Assembly: GCA_036003045.1 (NCBI GenBank)
Contig: DASYSS010000074.1
Coordinates: forward strand, 1-41,901
Length of the DNA: 41,901 nt
From: Gemmatimonadaceae bacterium
GTDB lineage: Bacteria > Gemmatimonadota > Gemmatimonadetes > Gemmatimonadales > Gemmatimonadaceae
Reading direction: 5' to 3'
Each line of letters starts with the position of its first letter. The first letter of the stretch is position 1. This document shows positions 6,286 through 14,310 of this stretch, piece after piece. Position numbers and translations under genes: made by a program. The notes beneath the pieces were generated by a model. It saw only the letters and a list, made by a program, of their open reading frames with translations. It was not told where the DNA came from and did not search any database.

Positions 6286-8091
6286 CTACAGAGAGAAAAC
6301 GAACAACATCCCACCCCACGAAGTGTATCTGGCCAGGTCCGGCAGCGTTGTGCCGCGTTCACGAACGTCGTACGGCATGTTGGCTGCCACGTCGCCGGCG
6401 ATGAGCAGTCCCATATCGCCACCGATTCCGGAGTAGATCGCGACGTACTGCTTGCCGTCGGGTCCGGTGTACGTCATCGGCGCGCCGACGATCCCGGAGC
6501 CGACCTTGAACTTCCATAAAACGTTACCGCTCACGGCGTCGACGGCCTTGAACCAGCCGTCGAGCGTTCCATAGAAGACGACGTTCCCCGCGGTCGCGAG
6601 CGCGCCACTCCAGACGGGGAAAGGCTCCTTGATGCCCCAGAGCTTTTTCCCGTTCACCGCGTCCCACGCGATGAACTCGCCCTTGTAGCCGCCGGGACCG
6701 CCGACTTCGGGCGCGTCGCCGCCGATGTACGGCGTACCGGCGATATACGTCACCTCTCGGCCCGTGAAATCCATGCACAGGTTGTTCGTCGGCACGTAGA
6801 AGAGTCCCGTCTTCGGCGAGAACGCCGCGGGCTGTTGGTTCTTTCCGCCCTCGAGCGACGGGCAGATGTCCTTCACGTGCTTTCCTTGCGCCGTCGCCTT
6901 GTCGACGTTGACGTTCGGCCGCCCGGTCGCGAGGTCCACGCCTGATGACCAGTTCATCGGCACGAACGGCTGCGCGATCAGCACTTGTCCGGTCGCGCGA
7001 TCCATCGTGTACCCAAAGCCGTTGCGGTCGAAGTGGACCAGCACCTTTCGGGTGGTGCCGTTCATCGGCAGGTCGACCAAGATGTTCTCGTTCACCGCGT
7101 CGTAGTCCCAGACATCGTGCGGCGTCGGCTGAAACGCCCAGACCATCTCGCCGGTGTCCGCGTCGCGCGCGATGATCGCCGCGCTCCACTTGTTGTCGCC
7201 AGGGCGCTGATTGCCGTTCCACGGCCCCGGGTTCGACGTGCCGTGGTAAATCAGGTTGAGCTCGGGGTCATACGACACCCACCCCCAGACCGTCGCTCCA
7301 CCGACCTTCCACGAATCCGCCGGCCACGACGCCGTCCCCGAATTCGCGATCTGATCTTGCTTATAGTAGGGTTTGAATCTCGGCCCCGCCTTGATGTCCG
7401 GGTCCGGTCCGATGTTGTACGCGCGCCAGATTTGCTTTCCGGTCTCGAGGTCGAGCGCCGCGATCCAGCCGCGCACTCCCATCTCGCCGCCGCTGGAGCC
7501 GACGATCACTTTGTTCTTCACGACGATCGGCGCCATCGTGATCGTCTCGCCGCGATTCAAGTCGCCCATTTTCACCCGCCACAGTTCCGTCCCCGTCGCC
7601 GCGTCGACGGCAACGGTGTGCCCATCGAGCAGGTTGTACACGATCTTGCCGTTCGCGTACGCCGCTCCGCGATTCACGACGTCGCAGCACGCTTCACCCA
7701 CCGCGGCCTGCGCGTTCTCCGGCCGGTACTTCCATTTCGCGGGGAATCCCGGCTGCGTCAGATCCAACGCGTACGCCACGTTCGGATACGGCGTGACGAT
7801 GTACATCGTGTTGTCGACGACGAGCGGCTGCCCCTCGTGGCCGCGGAGCACACCGGTCGAAAAGGTCCACGCGACGTGCAAGTCCTTGGCGTTGGCCGAC
7901 GTGATCTGCGCGAGGTTGCTGTACCTGCTGTTCGCGTAGTCTCGGCCGGGCATCAGCCACTCGCCGTCCTTGTTGTTCGGGGGAGCGACGGCGATCGCGG
8001 CGCCTGACGAACCGGCTTTGGCCGGCGGTGACGATGAGTTCTGGCAGGCTACCGCGAACGATCCGATGACCAACAACGCAACAGCGCGCAT
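6286..8091 (-). CDS. PQQ-dependent alcohol dehydrogenase, lanthanide (XoxF/ExaF-like) type
   Basis: This 601-residue quinoprotein has a lipoprotein-type signal (lipobox FAVAC, Cys16) and the eight-bladed propeller pattern with repeated tryptophan docking motifs (for example AVDAATGTELWRV). Adjacent cysteines C135-C136 form the vicinal disulfide over PQQ. Metal ligands can be read off: E203 (GGEMGVRGW), N287 (GTSNPGPWN) and D329 in HDVWDYD, plus a second aspartate D331. That extra Asp two residues on is the hallmark of lanthanide-dependent enzymes such as XoxF and ExaF/PedH; calcium MxaF enzymes lack it. E-to-N spacing (84) equals that of XoxF. It should oxidise methanol or another primary alcohol in the periplasm, passing electrons to the adjacent cytochrome c. 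Substrate is not determinable. No PQQ synthesis genes are in the window. Confidence 0.92.
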   Translation of the reverse strand: MRAVALLVIGSFAVACQNSSSPPAKAGSSGAAIAVAPPNNKDGEWLMPGRDYANSRYSNLAQITSANAKDLHVAWTFSTGVLRGHEGQPLVVDNTMYIVTPYPNVAYALDLTQPGFPAKWKYRPENAQAAVGEACCDVVNRGAAYANGKIVYNLLDGHTVAVDAATGTELWRVKMGDLNRGETITMAPIVVKNKVIVGSSGGEMGVRGWIAALDLETGKQIWRAYNIGPDPDIKAGPRFKPYYKQDQIANSGTASWPADSWKVGGATVWGWVSYDPELNLIYHGTSNPGPWNGNQRPGDNKWSAAIIARDADTGEMVWAFQPTPHDVWDYDAVNENILVDLPMNGTTRKVLVHFDRNGFGYTMDRATGQVLIAQPFVPMNWSSGVDLATGRPNVNVDKATAQGKHVKDICPSLEGGKNQQPAAFSPKTGLFYVPTNNLCMDFTGREVTYIAGTPYIGGDAPEVGGPGGYKGEFIAWDAVNGKKLWGIKEPFPVWSGALATAGNVVFYGTLDGWFKAVDAVSGNVLWKFKVGSGIVGAPMTYTGPDGKQYVAIYSGIGGDMGLLIAGDVAANMPYDVRERGTTLPDLARYTSWGGMLFVFSL

Positions 8092-8354
8092 TCAGGCTCC
8101 GGGGAGCGAACCATCGCAATATCCGGAGGGCTGACAGTGCTCGGTAGGGCTGGTTGCTGCGTTTCGTGACGCGGACCACTCCGCACAACTCGTCTCTTCA
8201 GCCGCTATGCCATCGTCATAGCGCACACCGTCCAATGTCCTGTCGTGGCCTGTTGTCTGGAACGTTTTGTATCCAGATCGTTTACCCCGTTTCAGTTACG
8301 GCTTCATCGCTCTCTCCGTCGAACATTTGGACACGCGCCTTCCCTCAAACCGGG
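8092..8354. other. Divergent intergenic region, promoter side of the dehydrogenase and subtilase
   Basis: No coding potential was recognised. This 263-bp stretch separates the divergent dehydrogenase (-) and the riboswitch-led subtilase (+) and must hold both promoters. I could not pick out convincing -35/-10 pairs. Confidence 0.5.
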
Positions 8355-8455
8355 ATTGATCGCGATAACGGCAAACCCGGTGAAAACCGGCGACGCAAAG
8401 CTACGAGGCTACCGCGCCCTCCTCCCGTGATGGCGCCACGCCAGTCGAGCCGCCG
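8355..8455 (+). ncRNA. Cyclic di-GMP-I (GEMM-I) riboswitch
   Basis: The GEMM-I core is present in order: GGCAAACC (8370-8377), a perfect hairpin CCGGT-GAAA-ACCGG (8377-8390) with the GNRA tetraloop, then GACGCAAAGC (8392-8401), the most conserved GEMM segment. A second stem can form between GCGCC (8414-8418) and GGCGC (8432-8436), followed by the 3' conserved side (CCAGTCGAGCCGCC, 8441-8454). The first G of GGCAAACC corresponds to the ligand-contacting G20 of the Vibrio Vc2 aptamer; cGAMP-sensing variants carry A there, so c-di-GMP is predicted. It ends ~30 bases before the subtilase start. CTCCC in the second loop could pair with GGGAG of the Shine-Dalgarno, a possible translational switch. 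Confidence 0.9.
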
Positions 8456-8481
8456 AACGACTCGAGAGCTTGAGGGAGACA

Positions 8482-10077
8482 ATGTTCACGACTCGAACCG
8501 CCGCCGAATCGCGCGAGACAAACGCACGCCGGTGGCCTGCCGTTGTCATCAATGCCGCGGCGGTCCTCACAGCTTCGCTGCTCTGGGCTTGCGCGAACGA
8601 GCCCACGATGCCCGCCGCGCCCACGAATGCATCGTCGGTGCTCAAGAATGCCGCAGCGAACGCCGAGACCATCCCGGGTCAGTACATCATCACGTTCGTC
8701 GACTCCGTAAACGACGCGCAGGGACTCGCAAACAAGATCGCCGGTCAGTACGGCCGATCGCCGATCTTCACCTACGACGCCGCGATCAAAGGGTTCGCCG
8801 CCCAACTGCCGGATCAAGCGATTGACGCGCTGCAACACAACCCGCGCATCGCGAACATCGAGCAGGACGCGCTCATGCAACTCGAAGCTTCCGGGACAGA
8901 ATTGTCAGCGCCTTGGAATCTCGATCGAATCGACCAGAGGAATATGCCGCTCGACGGAACGTACTCCTACGGCGCGGACGGCAGCGGAGTCAACGTCTAC
9001 ATCATCGACAGCGGCATCCGGACGACCCATGTGGAGTTCGGCGGCCGAGCGTTCGGCGTTTACACGGCGATCAATGATGGTTACGGCACCAGCGATTGCT
9101 ACGGTCACGGCACGCAGGTCGCAGCTGTTGCCGGTGGCGCAACCTACGGTGTCGCGAAGGCGGCAAAGCTGTACGCGGTCCGCGTGGCCGACTGTTCTGG
9201 CTATAGCGCCTACAGCGCGCTGGTCGCCGGCATCGACTGGGTTACGAAGAATCGCGTTCTGCCAGCCGTCGCGAACATAAGCATTGCCGGTGGCACCTCG
9301 TCGACGGTCAATGCGGCGGTAGAGAATTCCATCGCGGCAGGAGTCGTCTACGCCGTTGCCGCGGCAAACTACGCGGCCAATGCTTGCAACTACTCGCCGG
9401 CAAGTGCGACCGATGCGCTGACGGTGGCTGCTTCGACGCGAGACATCACGAGCTCATACGACGTCCAGGCCTCTTATTCGAATTTCGGATCTTGCGTCGA
9501 TCTTTTTGCGCCAGGGTCGGCGATCCTGACTGCGACCAATACCAGCGATCTTGCGACGACAGTAGCCAGCGGGACGTCCGTCGCCGCTCCGCATGTGGCT
9601 GGCGTGGCAGCCCTTTATCTATCTGCGTACCCGTCCGCGTCGCCAGCACAAACCGCGGCCGCCATTCTGGGCGGCGCTATACCAGGCGTCGTTAGCGGTG
9701 TGACGACTGGGACGGCCAATCTGCTCTTGAACTCCAACATCACAGGGGTCGCACCTCCGCCGCCGCCACCTGACACGACCTCGACGCCTGCGCCGCCCCC
9801 CGCGCCGTCGTCCCACCCACCGGTCGCGACCTTCTCGGTCAATGGATGCCCTAAATCGACCTGCGCGTTCGACGGTAGCGGTTCCACGGCCGTGAACGGC
9901 ATCGCAACTTATTCATGGAACTTTGGCGACGGTGGAACCTCGAGCGCCGTCACCACCAGCGCGTCAAAAGTTTCGCACTCTTATTCTGGCAAGGGTTCTT
10001 ATAGAGTGACGCTCACCATCATCGACAACGCCGGGTTGACGGCTTCCTCATCGCTGACGGTCAGCATCAAGAAGTAA
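8482..10077 (+). CDS. Secreted subtilisin-like (proteinase K-type S8) protease with PKD domain
   Basis: The ATG at 8482 follows GAGGGAG by a few bases; this start gives 531 residues. A lipoprotein-like signal ends at LLWAC (Cys37). An inhibitor I9 propeptide spans ~63-133 (PGQYIITFVDSV...IANIEQDA). The S8 catalytic domain (~145-420) has Asp176 (IDSG), His209 (GHGTQVAAVAGG), oxyanion Asn296 and Ser366 (SGTSVAAPHVAG), all in the proteinase K context. A Pro-rich linker (425-447) leads to a C-terminal PKD domain (~448-530) with the typical YSWNFGDGG. The product should be exported, self-processed and act outside the cell or on its surface. Its leader is a c-di-GMP riboswitch, so expression should follow the motile-sessile signal. 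Confidence 0.95.
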   Translation: MFTTRTAAESRETNARRWPAVVINAAAVLTASLLWACANEPTMPAAPTNASSVLKNAAANAETIPGQYIITFVDSVNDAQGLANKIAGQYGRSPIFTYDAAIKGFAAQLPDQAIDALQHNPRIANIEQDALMQLEASGTELSAPWNLDRIDQRNMPLDGTYSYGADGSGVNVYIIDSGIRTTHVEFGGRAFGVYTAINDGYGTSDCYGHGTQVAAVAGGATYGVAKAAKLYAVRVADCSGYSAYSALVAGIDWVTKNRVLPAVANISIAGGTSSTVNAAVENSIAAGVVYAVAAANYAANACNYSPASATDALTVAASTRDITSSYDVQASYSNFGSCVDLFAPGSAILTATNTSDLATTVASGTSVAAPHVAGVAALYLSAYPSASPAQTAAAILGGAIPGVVSGVTTGTANLLLNSNITGVAPPPPPPDTTSTPAPPPAPSSHPPVATFSVNGCPKSTCAFDGSGSTAVNGIATYSWNFGDGGTSSAVTTSASKVSHSYSGKGSYRVTLTIIDNAGLTASSSLTVSIKK

Positions 10078-10108
10078 CCGCGTCAATCACCACATCTTCA
10101 AGCGAAGC

Positions 10109-10149
10109 AAGCGGGCGGGGAGACTCGATTTTGGTCTCCCCGCCCGCTT
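10109..10149. terminator. Bidirectional terminator
   Basis: A perfect 16-bp stem, AAGCGGGCGGGGAGAC (10109-10124) and its complement (10134-10149), encloses a 9-base loop and is followed by T-rich sequence. It sits between two convergent genes and can serve both the subtilase and the lipoprotein gene. Confidence 0.88.
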
Positions 10150-10166
10150 TCTTCGTTCAGTACAGC

Positions 10167-11744
10167 CTACGATTCGCGGTTCAGGCAGTTCAACAAGAGG
10201 TTCATCGCGCCAATCGCAGACTGCGTCGTGCTCCCACCACTGGCGCTATGGTCGACCAGGGTGACGGCAGCCGCGAACGCATCGTTGACGCTATTCAAGG
10301 CCGTTAGCCCGGCCGTCAAATACGCGCTGCAACCCAGAGCGCCGATCGACTGCCCAGTAAAGGTGGGGACGAGGTTGATGTTGTAATGAAGAGCAAGGAT
10401 TTGACCGGCATTCGTGTTGAACGCGCCGAGGCTAATTCCGCTCGCCAGCGTGCAGTTCTTCAGCGGATTCGTCGTGGTCGCCGCGCCCACCGTGTAGATG
10501 CTCGGCGAGCCCGATCCGCAAGCGTTGAGGGTGGACGGTAGAACTTTTAGGGCTTCCTGTTGAGTGTCGATGTTCGACCCTCGGCCAATGCCCGTTGCGT
10601 TGCCCGAGTACCCACCGTGGCCCGTGATATAGGCGACGCCGTTGGTGTTCCCCCAGAAGCCCATCGTCTTCCCGAGTTGGCCCGCGATGCTGAACGGCTC
10701 GCAGACGCCTTCGGCATCCGTGACCAGCGTCAAGTCACCGCTGTAGAAGAAGGCTTTGTACCCGTATGAACCGGGCAGGCTGATCGTCTCCGGGAGACCG
10801 CCGTCGAACGATGCGGGAGAAGCCCCGCTAATCGAGTGCGAATCGGGCCCACCCAAGGGCGTGCCTGTACACGAGCTATTCCCAAAGAAATAGAAGACCA
10901 CACTGCTTCCGTCCGGAAGGCTGCCGCCGCCGCCGAACGTCACGATGGCTTTGTCGTGCACGCTGAGCGTCCCAAAGGCGCTCAGGTAGAGCGTCGAAGA
11001 TCCGTCGATCACGGTGTGATCGGCTAAGTGGACCTCTGTTGTGAGCGTCGCGTCCTGTGGGGTGCCTCCACAATCCTCGGTGCAGCCTTCCCGCACCTTG
11101 AAGTTGTCGTATTTGCACTGGCTGGGATCGAGGACTGGAGCAGGGCCGTTTGGATCTACAGCGCCTATGCTGCATGCTGAGAAAACGTATTCGCCGCCAG
11201 GGTTCGACGTGTTGTCGTAGGGCAGCAGCCGCACCATATGTCGAGCGCCATCGTAGTCGTGCCCTCCCGGAAAACCGGCGGCAGGATACGTGATCACGCC
11301 GCCGCTGATGGAGAACACGCGATGCGACCACACGTCACCGCCGCCGCCATTGCATGCGTCCGACAGATTCTCGGCCGCGCACTCATTGGGGTCGCCCTGG
11401 CCGCTCGGATCGAGGACGGCAAACACGTAAATACCATCGCTTAAGGCGGCGCTGGCCGGGCCGCCCGTCAGCCAGACATAGGCCTTTTGCGCGTAGATGT
11501 TGCAGTTGTTGACGGGGCTCGAGTCGAGCCCGTTCGTGCACAGGTCATGCATCGAACTCAGCGAGACGTTTGGATCGTCGGCCGGATTTGTTGACGTGAA
11601 CACCGCCCCGCTGGGGGCCGCGTCGTGCGAAGAATGAGCTTTGACCGCACTCCGCGTGACCTCGGTTGGCTCCGTGCGATCCGAACACGCCGCCGCAACT
11701 AGGAGCGTCATCGCCCCCGCGGCCAACAAGTAGAACTTCCTCAT
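10167..11744 (-). CDS. Secreted lipoprotein of unknown function with GFW motif region
   Basis: This 525-residue protein has a lipoprotein signal (lipobox VAAAC, Cys20). The mature chain is low in charged residues and rich in Gly, Ser, Thr and Cys, as expected for a surface protein. Cysteines recur in short-spaced groups (for example CTEDC at 221-225). A segment beginning GKTMGFWGNTNG (358-369) resembles the G-x-T-x-GFW-x-N motif found in several bacterial surface and cell-envelope proteins and is probably the start of a C-terminal module that includes helical, Ala/Leu-rich sequence to the end. I do not recognise a named family. It converges on the c-di-GMP-controlled subtilase and diverges from the SARP-type regulator, so either may be related to its expression. 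Confidence 0.75.
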   Translation of the reverse strand: MRKFYLLAAGAMTLLVAAACSDRTEPTEVTRSAVKAHSSHDAAPSGAVFTSTNPADDPNVSLSSMHDLCTNGLDSSPVNNCNIYAQKAYVWLTGGPASAALSDGIYVFAVLDPSGQGDPNECAAENLSDACNGGGGDVWSHRVFSISGGVITYPAAGFPGGHDYDGARHMVRLLPYDNTSNPGGEYVFSACSIGAVDPNGPAPVLDPSQCKYDNFKVREGCTEDCGGTPQDATLTTEVHLADHTVIDGSSTLYLSAFGTLSVHDKAIVTFGGGGSLPDGSSVVFYFFGNSSCTGTPLGGPDSHSISGASPASFDGGLPETISLPGSYGYKAFFYSGDLTLVTDAEGVCEPFSIAGQLGKTMGFWGNTNGVAYITGHGGYSGNATGIGRGSNIDTQQEALKVLPSTLNACGSGSPSIYTVGAATTTNPLKNCTLASGISLGAFNTNAGQILALHYNINLVPTFTGQSIGALGCSAYLTAGLTALNSVNDAFAAAVTLVDHSASGGSTTQSAIGAMNLLLNCLNRES

Positions 11745-11908
11745 ACCGCTACCCCCCCAACGAATTAAGGTCGCCGGTTGTTGGTCGTCGCCGGCCCGAC
11801 GCCTCGTCGATCGCGCAGCGGCCTCGCCTCATGCATCGAGACCTGGGCTCTACGAACCGACCTCATTGGCCGGGGTGCCACGCCCGAGGTACCATCACAA
11901 CTCTCTTT

Positions 11909-11926
11909 GTTAAGGTTCTTTTAATC
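11909..11926. promoter_or_regulatory. Candidate operator, degenerate TTAAGG dyad
   Basis: GTTAAGGTTCTTTTAATC shares layout with the better dyad at 12026-12042 (TTAAGG, short centre, TTTTAA). The two start 117 bp apart in the same intergenic region upstream of the SARP-like regulator. Confidence 0.4.
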
Positions 11927-12025
11927 TGTGTATCCCTCGATCCGAACCCGCCAGCGCCGCCCGCCTTCCGGGCCAACCGAATTTCCTGACCAAATGGACG
12001 AGATCGCCTGACTGGCGAAATCATC

Positions 12026-12042
12026 GTTAAGGATCCCTTAAG
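12026..12042. promoter_or_regulatory. Candidate operator, TTAAGG-ATC-CCTTAA dyad
   Basis: TTAAGG and CCTTAA (12027-12041) are perfect inverted arms around ATC, about 105 bp upstream of the SARP-like start. A/T-rich dyads stand out in this GC-rich DNA. Binding by the adjacent regulator is an inference. Confidence 0.45.
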
Positions 12043-12146
12043 CTCCGGGAGCCCTATCTTGCCCTCCCCAATGGGGACAGCCATTTTAGCGGAGCGCCAT
12101 CAACCCGCCGTTAGTCCTTCGTTATTTGCGCGACGCCGCGCCGATT

Positions 12147-14102
12147 GTGACAATTCCCCCTCGCTCCCTCCGGCTTCACACGCTCGGAGGCCTCTCCATC
12201 GGCGACGGCAATTCGCCGACTCACCGCAGCCGGCGCGCGCTCGCTCTGCTGAGCATCGCCGCGGTGGCGGGCGCGGACGGGGTCGAGCGCGATCGCATCC
12301 TGGCGCTGCTCTGGCCGGAGAGCGACACCCTCCGCGCCAATAACAGCTTCCGGCAAATCCTTTTCGGGATTCGGCGCGATCTGGGTGCGGGCGAGATCAT
12401 CTACGAAGCGGGTCGTTTTCGACTCAACCCGGTTCTTTTCGAGGTCGACCTCTGGGACTTCGAGTATGCCGTGCGCATCGGCGATCTCGAACGCGCCGCC
12501 CCTCTCTACACCGGGCCGTTTCTCGAGTCATTTCACATCGCGGGACTCGACGCCTTCGAACGGTGGGCCGACGGAGAGCGCGTTCGACTGCGGCACCTTG
12601 CGCTCACCTCGCTGCAGCGTCTCGCGGAACGCGCGTCCGCGAAGGGCGATCATCCCTCGGCCGTCGAGCGGTGGCGCGCGGCCAACGCGATCGATCCGCT
12701 CAGCGCGAGGAACGCGCTCGGCCTTCTCCGCGCACTCGTGAACGCCGGCGACCGGACCGGCGCTCTCATCGCCGCTCGCAACCACGCGGAGCTCCTCCGC
12801 GCCGAGCTCGACGCTGAGCCCGACGAAAGCGTCGTCCGATACACAACGGCGCTTCAGCACCCGAACGGCGCCGCGCCCGAGGTGCCGCATCGTCGCCTGC
12901 TCACTTCCTCGTCGCCGACCGCACAACCCGCGCTCGCCGAGCAGAATGCCACGGAGCGCGAGGCCGCACCGCTGAGTCGGTGGCGAGCAGCGATTGCCGG
13001 ACTCGCGGGACGACCGGCGATCGTCGTGGCCGCGCTCGCGGCCGTCGTCATTCCGGCGGCCGCGCGATCGTGGACCCGCTCGACTCACTACACCGCGAAC
13101 GTCGTCGCCGTCCTCCCGCTCCGGGTTTACAAATCGAGTGATTCCTCGCTCGCCGTCGAGGCAACCTCGCTCGTGAGCACCGATCTCGATGGCGCCGGCT
13201 CTCTCCGGGTCATCGCGCCCTCGGATGGCGACGTGGGCGCGGCCCGACGTCGCGCCTTCGATCAGGGCGCCGGTCTCTACGTGCTGGGCGATTTGGCGAG
13301 CGACTCGAACAGCATCCGCCTGTCGGCATCGCTCCTCGATTCGCGAACGGGCTCGACGATCGGCGACCGTGTCGTCGTCGAAGGCGCGCCGGACCAGTTG
13401 CTGCGACTCGTCGACGACCTCGCCGCGCGGCTCGTCGCCGCGCGTTATGATCGGCCGATCGATCACCTTCTCCAGTCGGCCGCTCTCTCCACGAGGTCAG
13501 TCGTCGCGATGAAGGCGTTCTTGCGCGGATCGGCCGCGTTGCGCGAGCGACGTTTCGCCGCCGCGGCCGACGCGTTTCGCGACGCGACGATGGCCGATAC
13601 CACGTTCGCTATCGCGTATTATCGGCTCTCGGTTGCGAGCCGATGGTGTGCGCGCACCGAGGTTGCCGAGCGAGCAATCGATCTCGCGGTCCGCTACGCC
13701 GGTGACCTTCCGGACCGCGACCAACGGCTCATCTCGGCTTACGCCGCGTGGAATCGCGGATTGAGCGTCGCCGCCGAGGAGACGTACCGATCGATCCTCG
13801 TCGACTATCCGGATGATGCCGAGGCGTGGCGAGAGTTTGGAAAGGAACTGTTTGGGACGGATGCGCTGCGCAGCCGGTCGGTAATCCAGGCGCGAAACGC
13901 GTTCGAGCATGCGCTCGCGCTCGACCCGTCCGACCTCGAGTCGATCGTATATCTGCGCAGAATTGCGTTGCTCGACGGGCGGAAGAACGCCGCCGACTCA
14001 TTGCGAGCCCGAGCCGCGCGAATCATCCCGGACGCGGCAGCGCTGGACTCGTTTGCGATAAGAGCCTTCGCCTTGTCGGGCGAAGGCAAACGACGCAGCT
14101 GA
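12147..14102 (+). CDS. AfsR/SARP-type regulator with BTAD, transmembrane segment and TPR-like tail
   Basis: With the GTG at 12147 the protein has 651 residues; a TTG at 12126 in the same frame is an alternative and neither has a clear ribosome binding site. The N-terminus (residues ~8-95) is an OmpR/SARP-type winged helix (LHTLGGLSIGDG, SRRALALLSIAAVAG, LLWPESDTLRANNSFRQILFGIRR). A bacterial transcriptional activation domain follows (~105-240; LYTGPFLESFHIAGLDAFERW, AELDAEPDESVVRYTTAL). One hydrophobic helix (~286-305) predicts membrane anchoring. The rest has a periplasmic-style alpha/beta region (AVLPLRVYKSSDSSL) and helical TPR-like repeats (LRGSAALRERRFAAAADAFRDA). Such architecture, with the DNA-binding domain in the cytoplasm and a sensor tail outside, is common in Gemmatimonadota. 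Targets are unknown; the divergent lipoprotein is one candidate. Confidence 0.85.
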   Translation: MTIPPRSLRLHTLGGLSIGDGNSPTHRSRRALALLSIAAVAGADGVERDRILALLWPESDTLRANNSFRQILFGIRRDLGAGEIIYEAGRFRLNPVLFEVDLWDFEYAVRIGDLERAAPLYTGPFLESFHIAGLDAFERWADGERVRLRHLALTSLQRLAERASAKGDHPSAVERWRAANAIDPLSARNALGLLRALVNAGDRTGALIAARNHAELLRAELDAEPDESVVRYTTALQHPNGAAPEVPHRRLLTSSSPTAQPALAEQNATEREAAPLSRWRAAIAGLAGRPAIVVAALAAVVIPAAARSWTRSTHYTANVVAVLPLRVYKSSDSSLAVEATSLVSTDLDGAGSLRVIAPSDGDVGAARRRAFDQGAGLYVLGDLASDSNSIRLSASLLDSRTGSTIGDRVVVEGAPDQLLRLVDDLAARLVAARYDRPIDHLLQSAALSTRSVVAMKAFLRGSAALRERRFAAAADAFRDATMADTTFAIAYYRLSVASRWCARTEVAERAIDLAVRYAGDLPDRDQRLISAYAAWNRGLSVAAEETYRSILVDYPDDAEAWREFGKELFGTDALRSRSVIQARNAFEHALALDPSDLESIVYLRRIALLDGRKNAADSLRARAARIIPDAAALDSFAIRAFALSGEGKRRS

Positions 14103-14310
14103 CAAACGGCCCGACCGTCAAGCGCCGTTTAAATCGCCCTTCTCGCCGTTTGGCAGTCGCGCCCTTCGCGCCGTCTAGCAGTCGCGCCCTTCTCGCCGTC
14201 TAGCAGTCGCGCCCTTCTCGCCGTTTGGCAGTCGCGCCCTTCGCGCCTTTCGGCAGCCGCGCTCTTTGTGTGCGCCGTTCGGAAGTCAGCGCCGTTCGGC
14301 ATCTGCGCCG
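14088..14310 (+). repeat. 25-bp tandem repeat element (copy 2)
   Basis: From the end of the SARP-like gene, a short head (GACGCAGCTGACAAACGG) leads to at least five consecutive 25-bp units such as CGCCGTCTAGCAGTCGCGCC + CTTCT (14150-14275), then shorter derivatives. It fills the gap between two convergent genes. Confidence 0.8.

Larger units (their letters stand above)
11745..12146. other. Divergent promoter region with TTAAGG sites
   Basis: No gene was recognised in this ~400-bp stretch between the lipoprotein (-) and SARP-like regulator (+). It contains the two TTAAGG-type sites listed separately. A G-run (GGGGGGGG) about 6-13 bases before the lipoprotein ATG on the - strand may act as its ribosome binding site. 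Confidence 0.5.

Noticed and set aside
8355..8455. cGAMP-sensing (GEMM-Ib) variant
   Set aside because: The discriminating position is G (GGCAAACC), as in c-di-GMP sensors; A would be expected for cGAMP.
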